Origin: Chthoniobacter flavus
GTDB taxonomy: Bacteria > Verrucomicrobiota > Verrucomicrobiia > Chthoniobacterales > Chthoniobacteraceae
Assembly: GCA_945861435.1 (NCBI GenBank)
Contig: CAMAUX010000006.1
Location: 1 to 64,000, forward strand
Length of the DNA: 64,000 bases
Reading direction: 5' to 3'
Part shown: positions 7,313 through 15,209 of the stretch, in pieces
Layout: the number at the start of each line of letters is the position of its first letter
Numbering within the stretch: the stretch's first letter is position 1
Program-made: the position numbers and the translations under genes
The notes under the pieces: generated by a model
Database searches by the model: none
What the model was told of the DNA's origin: nothing
The model's input: the letters and a program-made list of their open reading frames with translations, nothing else

Positions 7313-9442
7313 TTACCGCGTCACCGCCTCCGCTTTTTCGATCAGCGAGATAAACTCCGTCCGGTAGCCGTTTGCATCCGCGCCTTTGCTATCCAAGGCG
7401 AGTTGACGCACGGACTTCCACGTCGCATTCCCTTTGTACTCGGAGTCGCGCAACAGCATCCCGTAGCCGGCCACGGCCGCCGCGAAACGAAAGTCCCGCG
7501 AGGATTTCTTCCAAGACGCGCCCGCATCGGTCAGCGGGAATTCGAGGAGCTTGCTCGTGTCGCCGTCGGGGGCCTTGTAGCGGAGTTTGAGCGTGAGAAG
7601 TTCGGAGGAAGCCGCCCGTTTCTCATTCTCATTACCGACCGCCGGTTTTTCCGCGGGGGCCGGGGCTTGATACTTCAAGGGATCCACCGTCGTGGTCTTG
7701 GGAAGATCCGTGCCGGCAGGAACCACTTCATAAAGGGCGGTGACGGCATGGCCGGCGCCGATTTCGCCCGCGTCCTTTGTGTCATCGTTGAAGTCCTCCT
7801 TTGCGAGCAGCCGCTTTTCGTAGCCGATGAGGCGGTAGCCGGAGACTTGGGATGGGTTGAACTCGACCTGGATTTTCACGTCCTTCGCGATGGTCACCAG
7901 CGTGCCGCTGATCTGCTCCACGAGCAGCTTTTTCGCCTCCAGCAGCGTGTCGATGTATCCGTAATTTCCGTTCCCCTTGTCCGCGAGCTTCACGAGCATG
8001 GAGTCCTTCAGGTTCCCCATGCCGAAGCCGAGCACCGTGAGGAATACGCCGCTTTTCGCCTGCCGGGTGATGAGCTCGAACAGATCGCTCTGATTGGTGA
8101 TGCCCACATTCCAATCGCCGTCCGTCCCGAGGATTACTCGGTTCGTTCCGCCCTTGATGAAATTCTTCCGTGCAATTTCATACGCGAGCTCGATGCCCTC
8201 AGCGCCATTCGTGGAGCCGCCCGCCTCCAGGCGTTCAAGAGCAAGGCGCATCTCGGCCTTGTCGGTCGTTGACTGAAGAACGCAGCCGCTGCTGCCGGCA
8301 TACACGACGATCGCCACACGGTCCTCCTTGCCGAGCTGGTCGATCAACAAGCCCAGGCTGTGCCTGAGCAGCGGCAGCCGGTTCGCAGCCTCCATCGAGC
8401 CGGAGACATCCACGAGAAAGACGAGGTTGCTCGCGGGACGTTTCTCTTTCGCCACTTCGCGGCCCTTCAACCCGATGCGAACGAGCCGGTGAGCGGGCGT
8501 CCAAGGGCACCCCGCGACTTCCATGCTTGCGGAGAATGGCGCGCCAGCTGCCGGCTGCGGATAGTCGTAAGTGAAATAATTCAGCAACTCCTCGATGCGC
8601 ACCGCCCCCTTCGGCGGGCGCTGCCGTGCATTGAGAAAGGATCGGACGAGCGCGTAACTCGCAGTGTCCACGTCCGTGCTCAAGGTCGACAGGGGGTTCT
8701 CGCGAACGGGGAGAAATGGATTCTCGGTGATCGAATCGAAGGCTGCTGTGTTGAGCGGTTCGCGCTCAAGTGCGAGCCTCCGCCCCCGGAGAGCCGCAGG
8801 GTCGTCAGAAATACTTCCAGCCAATCGCCTTACCATCTCATCGCCGCGACTGATCCCGCTCGTCAGCCCCAGGTAACTCAAGCTCTTATGACGAACCATC
8901 TGCTTCTGATCGGCTTTCAATAAAGGGGCGCCGGCCTGGCCCGGTCTTGGTTTTGCCAAGTGCTCCACTTCCATCTCGAGCTTCTCCTTTGAAAGCTCCG
9001 CCATTTTCATCTCGAGCTTCTCCCTCAAAATTACCTCGCTTGAAAGGTCCTGATCGGTGAGCACCGAGCTCTCCCGAGCCGCGCGATTTTTGTCCATCAC
9101 CACGTAGACCGCGGACACACACAGCCCCGCGGCAATACACGCGGCTGCCGCGAGTCGCACCATGGTGCGGCGCCACATCGGGAGCTTCCTGGCGGGTTCC
9201 ATCTGAACAACCTTCTGCATGGCCGCGAGCACCGTGGCGCGCTGTTCTGCATGCAGCGCCTCGCTTTTCTCCGCCTGCAGCCCGGCGCGCAGACGCGCGG
9301 CCAACGCTTTGGTATCCGCATCCTCCGCGGCAGCCTCGCTGTCCGTCTTGAGGAGCTCCTCGATTTCAGCACGTTCGGCCGGTGTAAGGCCTTCCAGTTC
9401 GCCGAGTGCGTGCGCGGTGAATTTGGGGTCGTCGGTTTTCAT
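7313..9442 (-). CDS. Membrane-anchored VWA (YfbK-like) protein with anti-sigma-like N-terminus
   Basis: A 709-residue protein. Residues 1-90 are acidic and helical, containing LTPAERAEIEELL, and resemble the cytoplasmic part of planctomycete/verrucomicrobial anti-sigma factors. One transmembrane helix follows (about 95-116), then a charged helical stalk (about 130-165). Next come the YfbK-type N-terminal domain (about 230-320), a VWA domain with an intact MIDAS motif DVSGS (345-349), and a C-terminal DUF3520 region. The gene overlaps the sigma-factor stop by 4 bp (ATGA), so the two are translationally coupled. The likely role is sensing or scaffolding at the envelope while controlling the adjacent sigma factor; this is inferred from the arrangement. 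A zinc-binding anti-sigma motif was not seen. Confidence 0.88.
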   Translation of the reverse strand: MKTDDPKFTAHALGELEGLTPAERAEIEELLKTDSEAAAEDADTKALAARLRAGLQAEKSEALHAEQRATVLAAMQKVVQMEPARKLPMWRRTMVRLAAAACIAAGLCVSAVYVVMDKNRAARESSVLTDQDLSSEVILREKLEMKMAELSKEKLEMEVEHLAKPRPGQAGAPLLKADQKQMVRHKSLSYLGLTSGISRGDEMVRRLAGSISDDPAALRGRRLALEREPLNTAAFDSITENPFLPVRENPLSTLSTDVDTASYALVRSFLNARQRPPKGAVRIEELLNYFTYDYPQPAAGAPFSASMEVAGCPWTPAHRLVRIGLKGREVAKEKRPASNLVFLVDVSGSMEAANRLPLLRHSLGLLIDQLGKEDRVAIVVYAGSSGCVLQSTTDKAEMRLALERLEAGGSTNGAEGIELAYEIARKNFIKGGTNRVILGTDGDWNVGITNQSDLFELITRQAKSGVFLTVLGFGMGNLKDSMLVKLADKGNGNYGYIDTLLEAKKLLVEQISGTLVTIAKDVKIQVEFNPSQVSGYRLIGYEKRLLAKEDFNDDTKDAGEIGAGHAVTALYEVVPAGTDLPKTTTVDPLKYQAPAPAEKPAVGNENEKRAASSELLTLKLRYKAPDGDTSKLLEFPLTDAGASWKKSSRDFRFAAAVAGYGMLLRDSEYKGNATWKSVRQLALDSKGADANGYRTEFISLIEKAEAVTR

Positions 9443-10008
9443 GGGGCGATGCGGATGGGGAGGTTGAGTTCCGGCGCGGGCTGCTCAGCGAGCAGGGCCC
9501 GGAGTTTCTTGAGACCGGTGTGGATGAGAAACCCAATGTTCGTGACGGTGAGTTTCGTGATCTCGGAGATCTCGCGATAGGAGAGGTCGTTCTGGAACTT
9601 GAGCCGGATAACCTCGCGCTGGTTCGGGCTCAGCGCGTCGAGTAATGCGAAAAGCGAGGCGGCGGACTCCCGCTGCTCAAGCGTCGCGGAAGGGTTGGGC
9701 GTCGTGCATGGGCGGTCGTCGGATGTCGTCATGGGGATGATGCGGCTGTGCTTGCGGACGTGGTCGAGGGCGCGATTGCGAACGACGGTGAACAGCCACG
9801 CCTCCGCATGCGAATCGCGCAGCTCCACGGGGTCCGCTCCATCCCGTCCGCCCCTGTCGGTCTCCGGCATCTCACCGTGCGCGACCTTGATGAAAGTCTC
9901 CTGCACGATGTCCCGCGCAGAATCGAGGTCGCCGACCATGCTGCATGCGTAGCGGATGAGCGGCCGCTCGTAGCGCTCCAGCAGTGCGATGAGATCTGGC
10001 GGTGCCAT
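9439..10008 (-). CDS. ECF-type RNA polymerase sigma factor
   Basis: A 189-residue protein from the ATG at 10008, the length of ECF sigma factors; the longer frame adds a low-quality N-terminus. Region 2 contains ARDIVQETFIKV. Region 4 contains LSPNQREVIRLKF and LSYREISEI, a helix-turn-helix. It should direct core polymerase to a small regulon, probably its own operon. The 4-bp overlap with the downstream VWA gene suggests that protein is its regulator. Nothing in the sequence links it to the carbohydrate locus. Confidence 0.92.
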   Translation of the reverse strand: MAPPDLIALLERYERPLIRYACSMVGDLDSARDIVQETFIKVAHGEMPETDRGGRDGADPVELRDSHAEAWLFTVVRNRALDHVRKHSRIIPMTTSDDRPCTTPNPSATLEQRESAASLFALLDALSPNQREVIRLKFQNDLSYREISEITKLTVTNIGFLIHTGLKKLRALLAEQPAPELNLPIRIAP

Positions 10009-10219
10009 GGGGGAGGGTGGTGGTTCTATCCCCCAAACGGATGAGACACGCGGTTTCTTAGGCCATGCCAAAGATTTTTAATACCGAGCGCCTGTACATC
10101 CAGTGCATCCCCCCCGGGGACGCCCACCGCTGACGCAGCCCCCATCGCCTTCCGCGCCAGTTCAGCCGGACCCGAAACGAGGGCGTTGCTCGTTGGTCAC
10201 CCTCGGCTTGAGAGCCGCT

Positions 10220-10966
10220 TTAATCCGCACTGCTGTAAGGAAACACTGCAGGATATCTGGGGGGAAGGTAGGTGTTGATAAGCCAGTCCGTGGCGGCGGG
10301 AATGGATACGGACACCCGGGCCCCCTTGGTGGAGCGGATGTTATTGGCACTCAGGTAATCATTCACAGCCGTGGTTAAGGTCGCGTCGTATTTGACGCTA
10401 AACACGAACGATTTGAACTCCTTGTTATCCCCTCTCTTTTGGGTCGCCATGAAATCTCTCGGGACGGAGGAGGTCCGGCCTCCGCCAATATTGACCCCCA
10501 GCTTGCAAAGGCCATTGCAACTGAATGAACCGTGATCCACGCCGAACGCGCCGTAATCGTCGAAATCTTGATAGAAGAGATAAAATTTGGCGTCGTTTTT
10601 ACCGTAAAACTCAAACTTGATCTGCCGCCATGCCGCCAACGAGTCGGAGTTCCTGTCATCGTCAGCTCTGAATGAGTACTCGGCTGGCTTGGTGCCAGAA
10701 CGCGGTTTTTCATTCAGCTGAATCCTGGGAGCGGCCCACTGCCGGTCTGCATTTTCATTCGCCTCGACCACGTAATCCGTGTCGAGATCGAGCATCATCA
10801 GGGCGGATAATGTGCTGGGCCCGCCGGAGCCCCTTGAAACGCCATCAGCACTCTCGGACACCCTGGATGTGAGCCGGTATCGGAAGACCAGAACCTGCGC
10901 ATGGCAACGTTCGGCCACCAAAAGCATCATGATCGCTAAAAGCGCTGCACTCAGAAATTTTTTCAT
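10220..10966 (-). CDS. Secreted protein of unknown function
   Basis: A 248-residue protein from the ATG at 10966; a GTG one codon earlier (10969) is an alternative. It begins with a signal peptide (1-24, ending in ERCHAQ). The mature part is rich in charged and aromatic residues with alternating beta-type segments, and has a Cys pair in FSCNGLCKL. I do not recognise the family. It lies alone between the sigma/VWA pair and the glucokinase relic, and intergenic space on both sides suggests its own promoter. Codon use and GC look slightly lower than in the neighbours. The call as a gene rests on the clean signal peptide and the single long frame. Confidence 0.7.
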   Translation of the reverse strand: MKKFLSAALLAIMMLLVAERCHAQVLVFRYRLTSRVSESADGVSRGSGGPSTLSALMMLDLDTDYVVEANENADRQWAAPRIQLNEKPRSGTKPAEYSFRADDDRNSDSLAAWRQIKFEFYGKNDAKFYLFYQDFDDYGAFGVDHGSFSCNGLCKLGVNIGGGRTSSVPRDFMATQKRGDNKEFKSFVFSVKYDATLTTAVNDYLSANNIRSTKGARVSVSIPAATDWLINTYLPPRYPAVFPYSSAD

Positions 10967-11218
10967 CACTGGATAACTTCAACCGCCGCTGTCCCCGACA
11001 AGACATTCCCCGGCGGTCAACTTTATAGTTTCCGCAAGTCACTCCCGGGCAGGGGTCACCAAACTGGAGTGAGTTCCTCGTTCAGACAATTCGGAAGCCG
11101 GAAATTGATTCGGAGCCGCCCGGACAGCCATCCCTCGTAAAAAGACTGAGGAGACTAATGTCCGATTGAGATTTGTCTTTGTGGCAGACTTTTCTGCGCG
11201 CTGGGCCTTGAACCTGCC

Positions 11219-11422
11219 GTGCGGAACAAACCCCGCCCAAGGCGCCCCACGACGCTGACGATTCACATCGGCGGCACTGGATTAATAGCGTCGGTATTAG
11301 ACGCAGAGGGGAAGATGCTCACCTCTTGGGTGCGGGTGGAAACTCTCCCGCATGGTTTGCCCGTGCTGATGGCCCAGACTCTTGCGCCTCTGCCCGGCGG
11401 CAACGAGATCTTCGACAGGATT
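11219..11422 (+). pseudogene. Internally deleted relic of polyphosphate glucokinase
   Basis: The frame reads HIGGTGLIASVLDAEGKML, then WVRVET, then APLP. This parallels residues 28-82 or so of the intact glucokinase at 6421. It then jumps directly to GGNEIFDRI, the counterpart of the last residues (GSNDIFDKL) of that protein. About 180 internal codons, including the second phosphate loop and catalytic Asp, are missing, and the first Asp of DIGGTG has become His. The relic cannot be an active kinase. It probably records a duplication followed by internal deletion. Confidence 0.75.
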
Positions 11423-11437
11423 GAGGACAGAAGACCG

Positions 11438-13396
11438 TCAGTCCGCAGCGGGGCGTCTGATCACGCGCATCCCGCCGATGTAGAGCGCATCCAGTGCGGA
11501 TTGAATGAGGAAACGCAGGGCATCCTGCGGAGTCTCCACAATCGGCTCACCGCGCCCATTGAGGGAGGTGTTGAGGACCACAGGCACGCCGGTTTGTGCG
11601 AAGAAGCTCTCGAGGACGCGGAAAAATTCGCCGCAGGATGGGTCGACCGTTTGGACGCGTGCAGAACCGTCGCAATGCGTGATGGCGGGCAACTTGTGGG
11701 AACGCACGAGGCCGGTAAAAAGCATGTAAGGCGAGGAGGCGGGGAGCCCGAGGAACCACTGCTGCGCTTCAGACGCCAGCACCGCCGGGGCGAAGGGCCG
11801 CCAAGCCTCGCGCCCCTTGATGGCGTTCACACGCCCCCAGTTGGCCGCTTGCCGCGGGTCGGCCAGAATCGAACGATGCCCGAGCGCGCGCGGCCCAATT
11901 TCGCTGGGCCCTTCAAACCATCCGATGATCCGGTCCGCGGCCAGATCTTCCGCGGCCGCTTTTGCTGAATCCGCGCAAGCAGTGAACTCGATGGCGCTGG
12001 CGGAAGTTTGGAGCGCGGCGGTGATCGCGTCGCCGCTGACTTCGACGCCCAGATAAGGACTGGCGTGTGTATCCGGCACTCGCGGCGGCAACGATTGGTC
12101 GAGGACGTTGTGGTAGAGCCAGTACGCTGCACCGATGGCAAGGCCGCTGTCCTCGCACCCGGGCTCCACGAACATGCTGCGAAAACGGCCCTCCCGGTAA
12201 ATCCGGCTGTTCGAGGGGCAGTTGAGGGCGCAGCCGCCGGACAGGCACAGGTTGTCCGTACGGAGCCCCATGCGAGCGACGATCTTGGCGAGGGCGTCCG
12301 TCGACAGCAGATACGTCTCCTCAAAAAGCTTTTGGGTACTGGCGGCGATGTCCGTGTTGATGGGAGCAAGGGCCTGCGCGGGATCGCCCAAGGGCTTCAG
12401 GTCGTAGCCCATGGTTCGGGCCATGCCGAGGCAGTGATCCATCCAGGCGTTCGCGTCCACCCTGCCTTGATTCCAGTCCAGTTGATTGCCCACGAAGTGC
12501 CGGTCAAAGAAACGCGGCTGCCCATAACCCGCCAGCCCCATGAGCTTCCCGGACGGCCCCACATCGCCCATGCCCAGCCGTATCCCCACCTCCTCATAAA
12601 GTCCGCCGATGGCCAGATGATGCGGCGTGAGAGGACGGATGCGGTGGCCGTCGCCCCAGAAAAACATACCGCTGAGATAACCCAAGCCGTTGGGATAACC
12701 GTCGTGGGTCAGGATCGCTGCCTGGTCGAAGCCTGACTGGTAGAAGCACGACGCGGCATGCGCCACATGGTGCGCGATCAAGTAACCCGGCAGCACGCGT
12801 CCGGCCAGACGCACCGTCACGGGGTAATGAAAACCGTGCCGACCGGAGTCGTCCTTGAGAAAGGGCGAATAGTCGGACGCGGCGATCTGGCCCAGCGGCG
12901 CATTAGGCCAGTGGGGCGACGTGGCATATTGATCGATGGTTCCAAACCACGAAACGTCTCCGCGCTGCCGGGTTCGGTGTTCGGGAAACGCATCGCCGTA
13001 ATGACGGTGGAGATAAGAACCCGCGTGGAGGGGATTGTAAAAAATCTCCATCAGGCTGTAGACGAAGAGACTTGCCGGATCGACGTTCTGCGCCCGGACC
13101 AGATCCGCCAGCGCGCAGGGGGCATGATGCGCCGGGTGTGGCTCAAGGCTGAGCGAGAAGCCGCTGAGATCGTCGATGATGAGCTCGACCCCCTGCGTGG
13201 AGGTGATCGCGCAGTAGTCGATCTGGTCCGCGCGCAATTGCGCCGCGTCCAGTGCCGCCTGGATGGTTTTGAACTCCAGCGAAATGGCGTGCTTGATGCG
13301 CGCGTGGCGCTCCCGCAACACGTGGGCCGCAATCCTGCCATCGCGCACCACGGAGACGGCCGCATCATGCCCGAAGTGGAGTCCGAGAATGTTCAT
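11438..13396 (-). CDS. NodU/CmcH-family O-carbamoyltransferase
   Basis: A 652-residue protein of normal length for the family, starting at the ATG at 13396. The N-terminal Kae1/ASKHA-like domain begins MNILGLHFGHDAA (His10, Asp11) and contains the HHVAHAAS motif (His209, His210, His213) that binds metal and the carbamoyl-adenylate. The C-terminal YrdC-like part has EGPSEIGPRALGHRS followed by the INxIKGREAWRPFAP segment. It should transfer a carbamoyl group from carbamoyl phosphate, via ATP, to a hydroxyl of a sugar or other small molecule. No biosynthetic partner lies beside it. It is divergent from the 35-kb glycan locus and might modify a cell-surface glycan. Confidence 0.92.
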   Translation of the reverse strand: MNILGLHFGHDAAVSVVRDGRIAAHVLRERHARIKHAISLEFKTIQAALDAAQLRADQIDYCAITSTQGVELIIDDLSGFSLSLEPHPAHHAPCALADLVRAQNVDPASLFVYSLMEIFYNPLHAGSYLHRHYGDAFPEHRTRQRGDVSWFGTIDQYATSPHWPNAPLGQIAASDYSPFLKDDSGRHGFHYPVTVRLAGRVLPGYLIAHHVAHAASCFYQSGFDQAAILTHDGYPNGLGYLSGMFFWGDGHRIRPLTPHHLAIGGLYEEVGIRLGMGDVGPSGKLMGLAGYGQPRFFDRHFVGNQLDWNQGRVDANAWMDHCLGMARTMGYDLKPLGDPAQALAPINTDIAASTQKLFEETYLLSTDALAKIVARMGLRTDNLCLSGGCALNCPSNSRIYREGRFRSMFVEPGCEDSGLAIGAAYWLYHNVLDQSLPPRVPDTHASPYLGVEVSGDAITAALQTSASAIEFTACADSAKAAAEDLAADRIIGWFEGPSEIGPRALGHRSILADPRQAANWGRVNAIKGREAWRPFAPAVLASEAQQWFLGLPASSPYMLFTGLVRSHKLPAITHCDGSARVQTVDPSCGEFFRVLESFFAQTGVPVVLNTSLNGRGEPIVETPQDALRFLIQSALDALYIGGMRVIRRPAAD

Positions 13397-13883
13397 GCGG
13401 CGCCTTTCTGACCGACGAACTGGGAATATTCAGGCGGCATGAGTGAGCGGGGTGAGGATGACCCCAGTGGATCAGGCCTCGATCACTACAGGGGTCGGAA
13501 GGCGAATCTGCGGGGTGCGTCTTGGTGTAGTTTGTCGGCGCGGATATTCCAGCGGGAACTACAGCGCTGGCCGGAGCACGGAGGGAGAGCCCCATTCGCG
13601 CCGCCGCCAAGGGCGACGCATTGCCAGACGTTCCGCGCGCGCCGGGTCCGGATCCGCCTTCCTCGCTGCATTCCGACGCCATGGAAAACCCTGTGGCAAT
13701 CAGCTTCGGATCGGGAGCCTCGCATCTGCACCGCGCCATTTACCGCAGATGCTCTAAGCGACAGCGAGCAACACCATCCCGCCGCGACACTCCCTTTTAG
13801 CCCACGGGTAAACATGTTTACCTTGTTGGGTGCGAATGAAGCGGGCATGAGCGCCGGTCACGGTGTACGAAATCCGTCACCCC
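13397..13883. promoter_or_regulatory. Divergent promoter region before the large glycan locus
   Basis: About 490 bp between the carbamoyltransferase (minus) and the first gene of the 35-kb plus-strand locus. Several overlapping frames exist but none resembles a protein. The main visible element is the palindrome at 13807-13822. Confidence 0.5.
13807..13822. promoter_or_regulatory. Perfect 16-bp palindrome, candidate operator
   Basis: GGTAAACATGTTTACC is exactly self-complementary and ends 61 bp before the ATG at 13884. Its form (GTAAAC half-sites on an AT-centred dyad) is typical of operators bound by dimeric GntR or LacI-type repressors of sugar genes. No such regulator is encoded in the window. 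The only transcription factor near the locus is the AraC-type protein at 49286-50143, which may or may not be relevant. Confidence 0.6.
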
Positions 13884-15209
13884 ATGAAAGCGTTCCTCAT
13901 CGCATTGCTCACGCTGCCGCTGCTGGCGTATGGGGAGGACGTCCCGCCGAAACCCGGAGGCCCGACTGCAGGGGCCGTCATCGCGGTTTATGGAGACGCA
14001 GCCATCACCGCCACCCCACCCCCGGAGTGGAGCTTCCAATGGAACGCACGCGGCAGGCTTGGCGACTCAGCAGGCTATGATGCCCTGAGCTGCGACGCGC
14101 TCTCGCGGGCCTGTGGAGTGAGGGACGCCTCGGGCAAGTTCCGCATCGACGCCCCCGGCCACACCGTCTCGCGCGGCATCGGTTATCTAGACATCTCGGC
14201 GATGCGCGACAGCGGGGGCGTGGCGCGCTATTACATCGCCTCGTACAAGCTCAACGCCGACCCTGCCGGCGACGTCTGGATCAACCATGGCAACCTGCGC
14301 ACACCCTTCAACGAGGGCACGGATCTGCAGATCCATGTGAATGACGAGCCCAAGGTCCATGCGCTGATCAAGAACGAGCGCCGGTTCGCCGAGGTGTTCC
14401 AATTCAACCTCGGTCATCTGAAGAAAGGGGATGTCATCCATGTCGCCCTCGGTCCCGCGCCGGGTGCCCGCAAGGGTGGCGGCCGGCTTTTCTATGTCAT
14501 CGAGGATTGCCCCGCGGGTGCGAAGCCAGTGGAACCGGCCCACATCCTCTCGCCGGTGCCGCATGCGTCCACGCCACAATTCGGAGCCGATGGGCGGATC
14601 GGTGCGGCCTATGGTGAAAAGCATCAAGCCCAGTGCAGCGCGGTCACGGCAACCCGCCCGGAGTTGGTCTTCATCGGCGACTCCATCACCGCTCGCTGGC
14701 CCACGGAGATACTCGAAGGGCGTTTCCCCAAACAGCGTCCGGTGAATCTCGGAATCGGCGGTGACTGGATTCAGAATGTCCTCTGGCGTGTGCAGAACGG
14801 TGCGCTCGAAAAGGCTGCGCCGAAGGTCGTCGTGCTGCTCATCGGCACCAACAATCTGACTGCGGGATTCACCCCGGCCGAGATCGCCGAAGACGTCAGC
14901 GCCCTGCTCAAGACTCTTCAAAACAAGGCCCCGGCGAGCAGGATTCTTTTGTTGGGAATCCTGCCGCGCGGCCCCTCGATTCACGACGAGCCGAACGACC
15001 GCATTCGGCAGACGAACGTCCTGCTGGCCAAGCTCGCCGATCAGAAGCGGGTCTTCTTCCTCGATGTCGGGGACCGGCTCGTCGAGCGGGACGGCGCGAT
15101 CCTCACGGAGGTGATGCCCGACAGGCTCCACGTCGCGGGCCCTGGCTACACGCGCTGGATGGAAGCCATGGGCCCTGTGCTTGATCAGATGCTGACTGAA
15201 CACCCCTGA
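13884..15209 (+). CDS. Secreted SGNH/GDSL esterase with N-terminal accessory domain
   Basis: A 441-residue protein; ATG 13884 starts a short signal peptide (1-17). Residues about 30-225 form a beta-rich domain without recognisable motifs. The C-terminal SGNH hydrolase (about 258-441) has all blocks: GDSI (nucleophile Ser267), IGGD (Gly oxyanion hole), GTNN (Asn323), and DRLH with Asp413 and His416 completing the triad. The subtype resembles platelet-activating-factor acetylhydrolase and carbohydrate acetylesterases. It probably deacetylates the glycan before the glycosidases act. It is the first gene of the locus and its TGA overlaps the next ATG by one base, so it is co-transcribed with the DUF4838 gene. 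Confidence 0.9.
   Translation: MKAFLIALLTLPLLAYGEDVPPKPGGPTAGAVIAVYGDAAITATPPPEWSFQWNARGRLGDSAGYDALSCDALSRACGVRDASGKFRIDAPGHTVSRGIGYLDISAMRDSGGVARYYIASYKLNADPAGDVWINHGNLRTPFNEGTDLQIHVNDEPKVHALIKNERRFAEVFQFNLGHLKKGDVIHVALGPAPGARKGGGRLFYVIEDCPAGAKPVEPAHILSPVPHASTPQFGADGRIGAAYGEKHQAQCSAVTATRPELVFIGDSITARWPTEILEGRFPKQRPVNLGIGGDWIQNVLWRVQNGALEKAAPKVVVLLIGTNNLTAGFTPAEIAEDVSALLKTLQNKAPASRILLLGILPRGPSIHDEPNDRIRQTNVLLAKLADQKRVFFLDVGDRLVERDGAILTEVMPDRLHVAGPGYTRWMEAMGPVLDQMLTEHP

Noticed and set aside
13439-14080. Possible small genes between the carbamoyltransferase and the SGNH esterase
   Set aside because: Frames overlap each other on both strands, are Arg/Ser/Pro rich, and one runs into the signal peptide of the SGNH gene.
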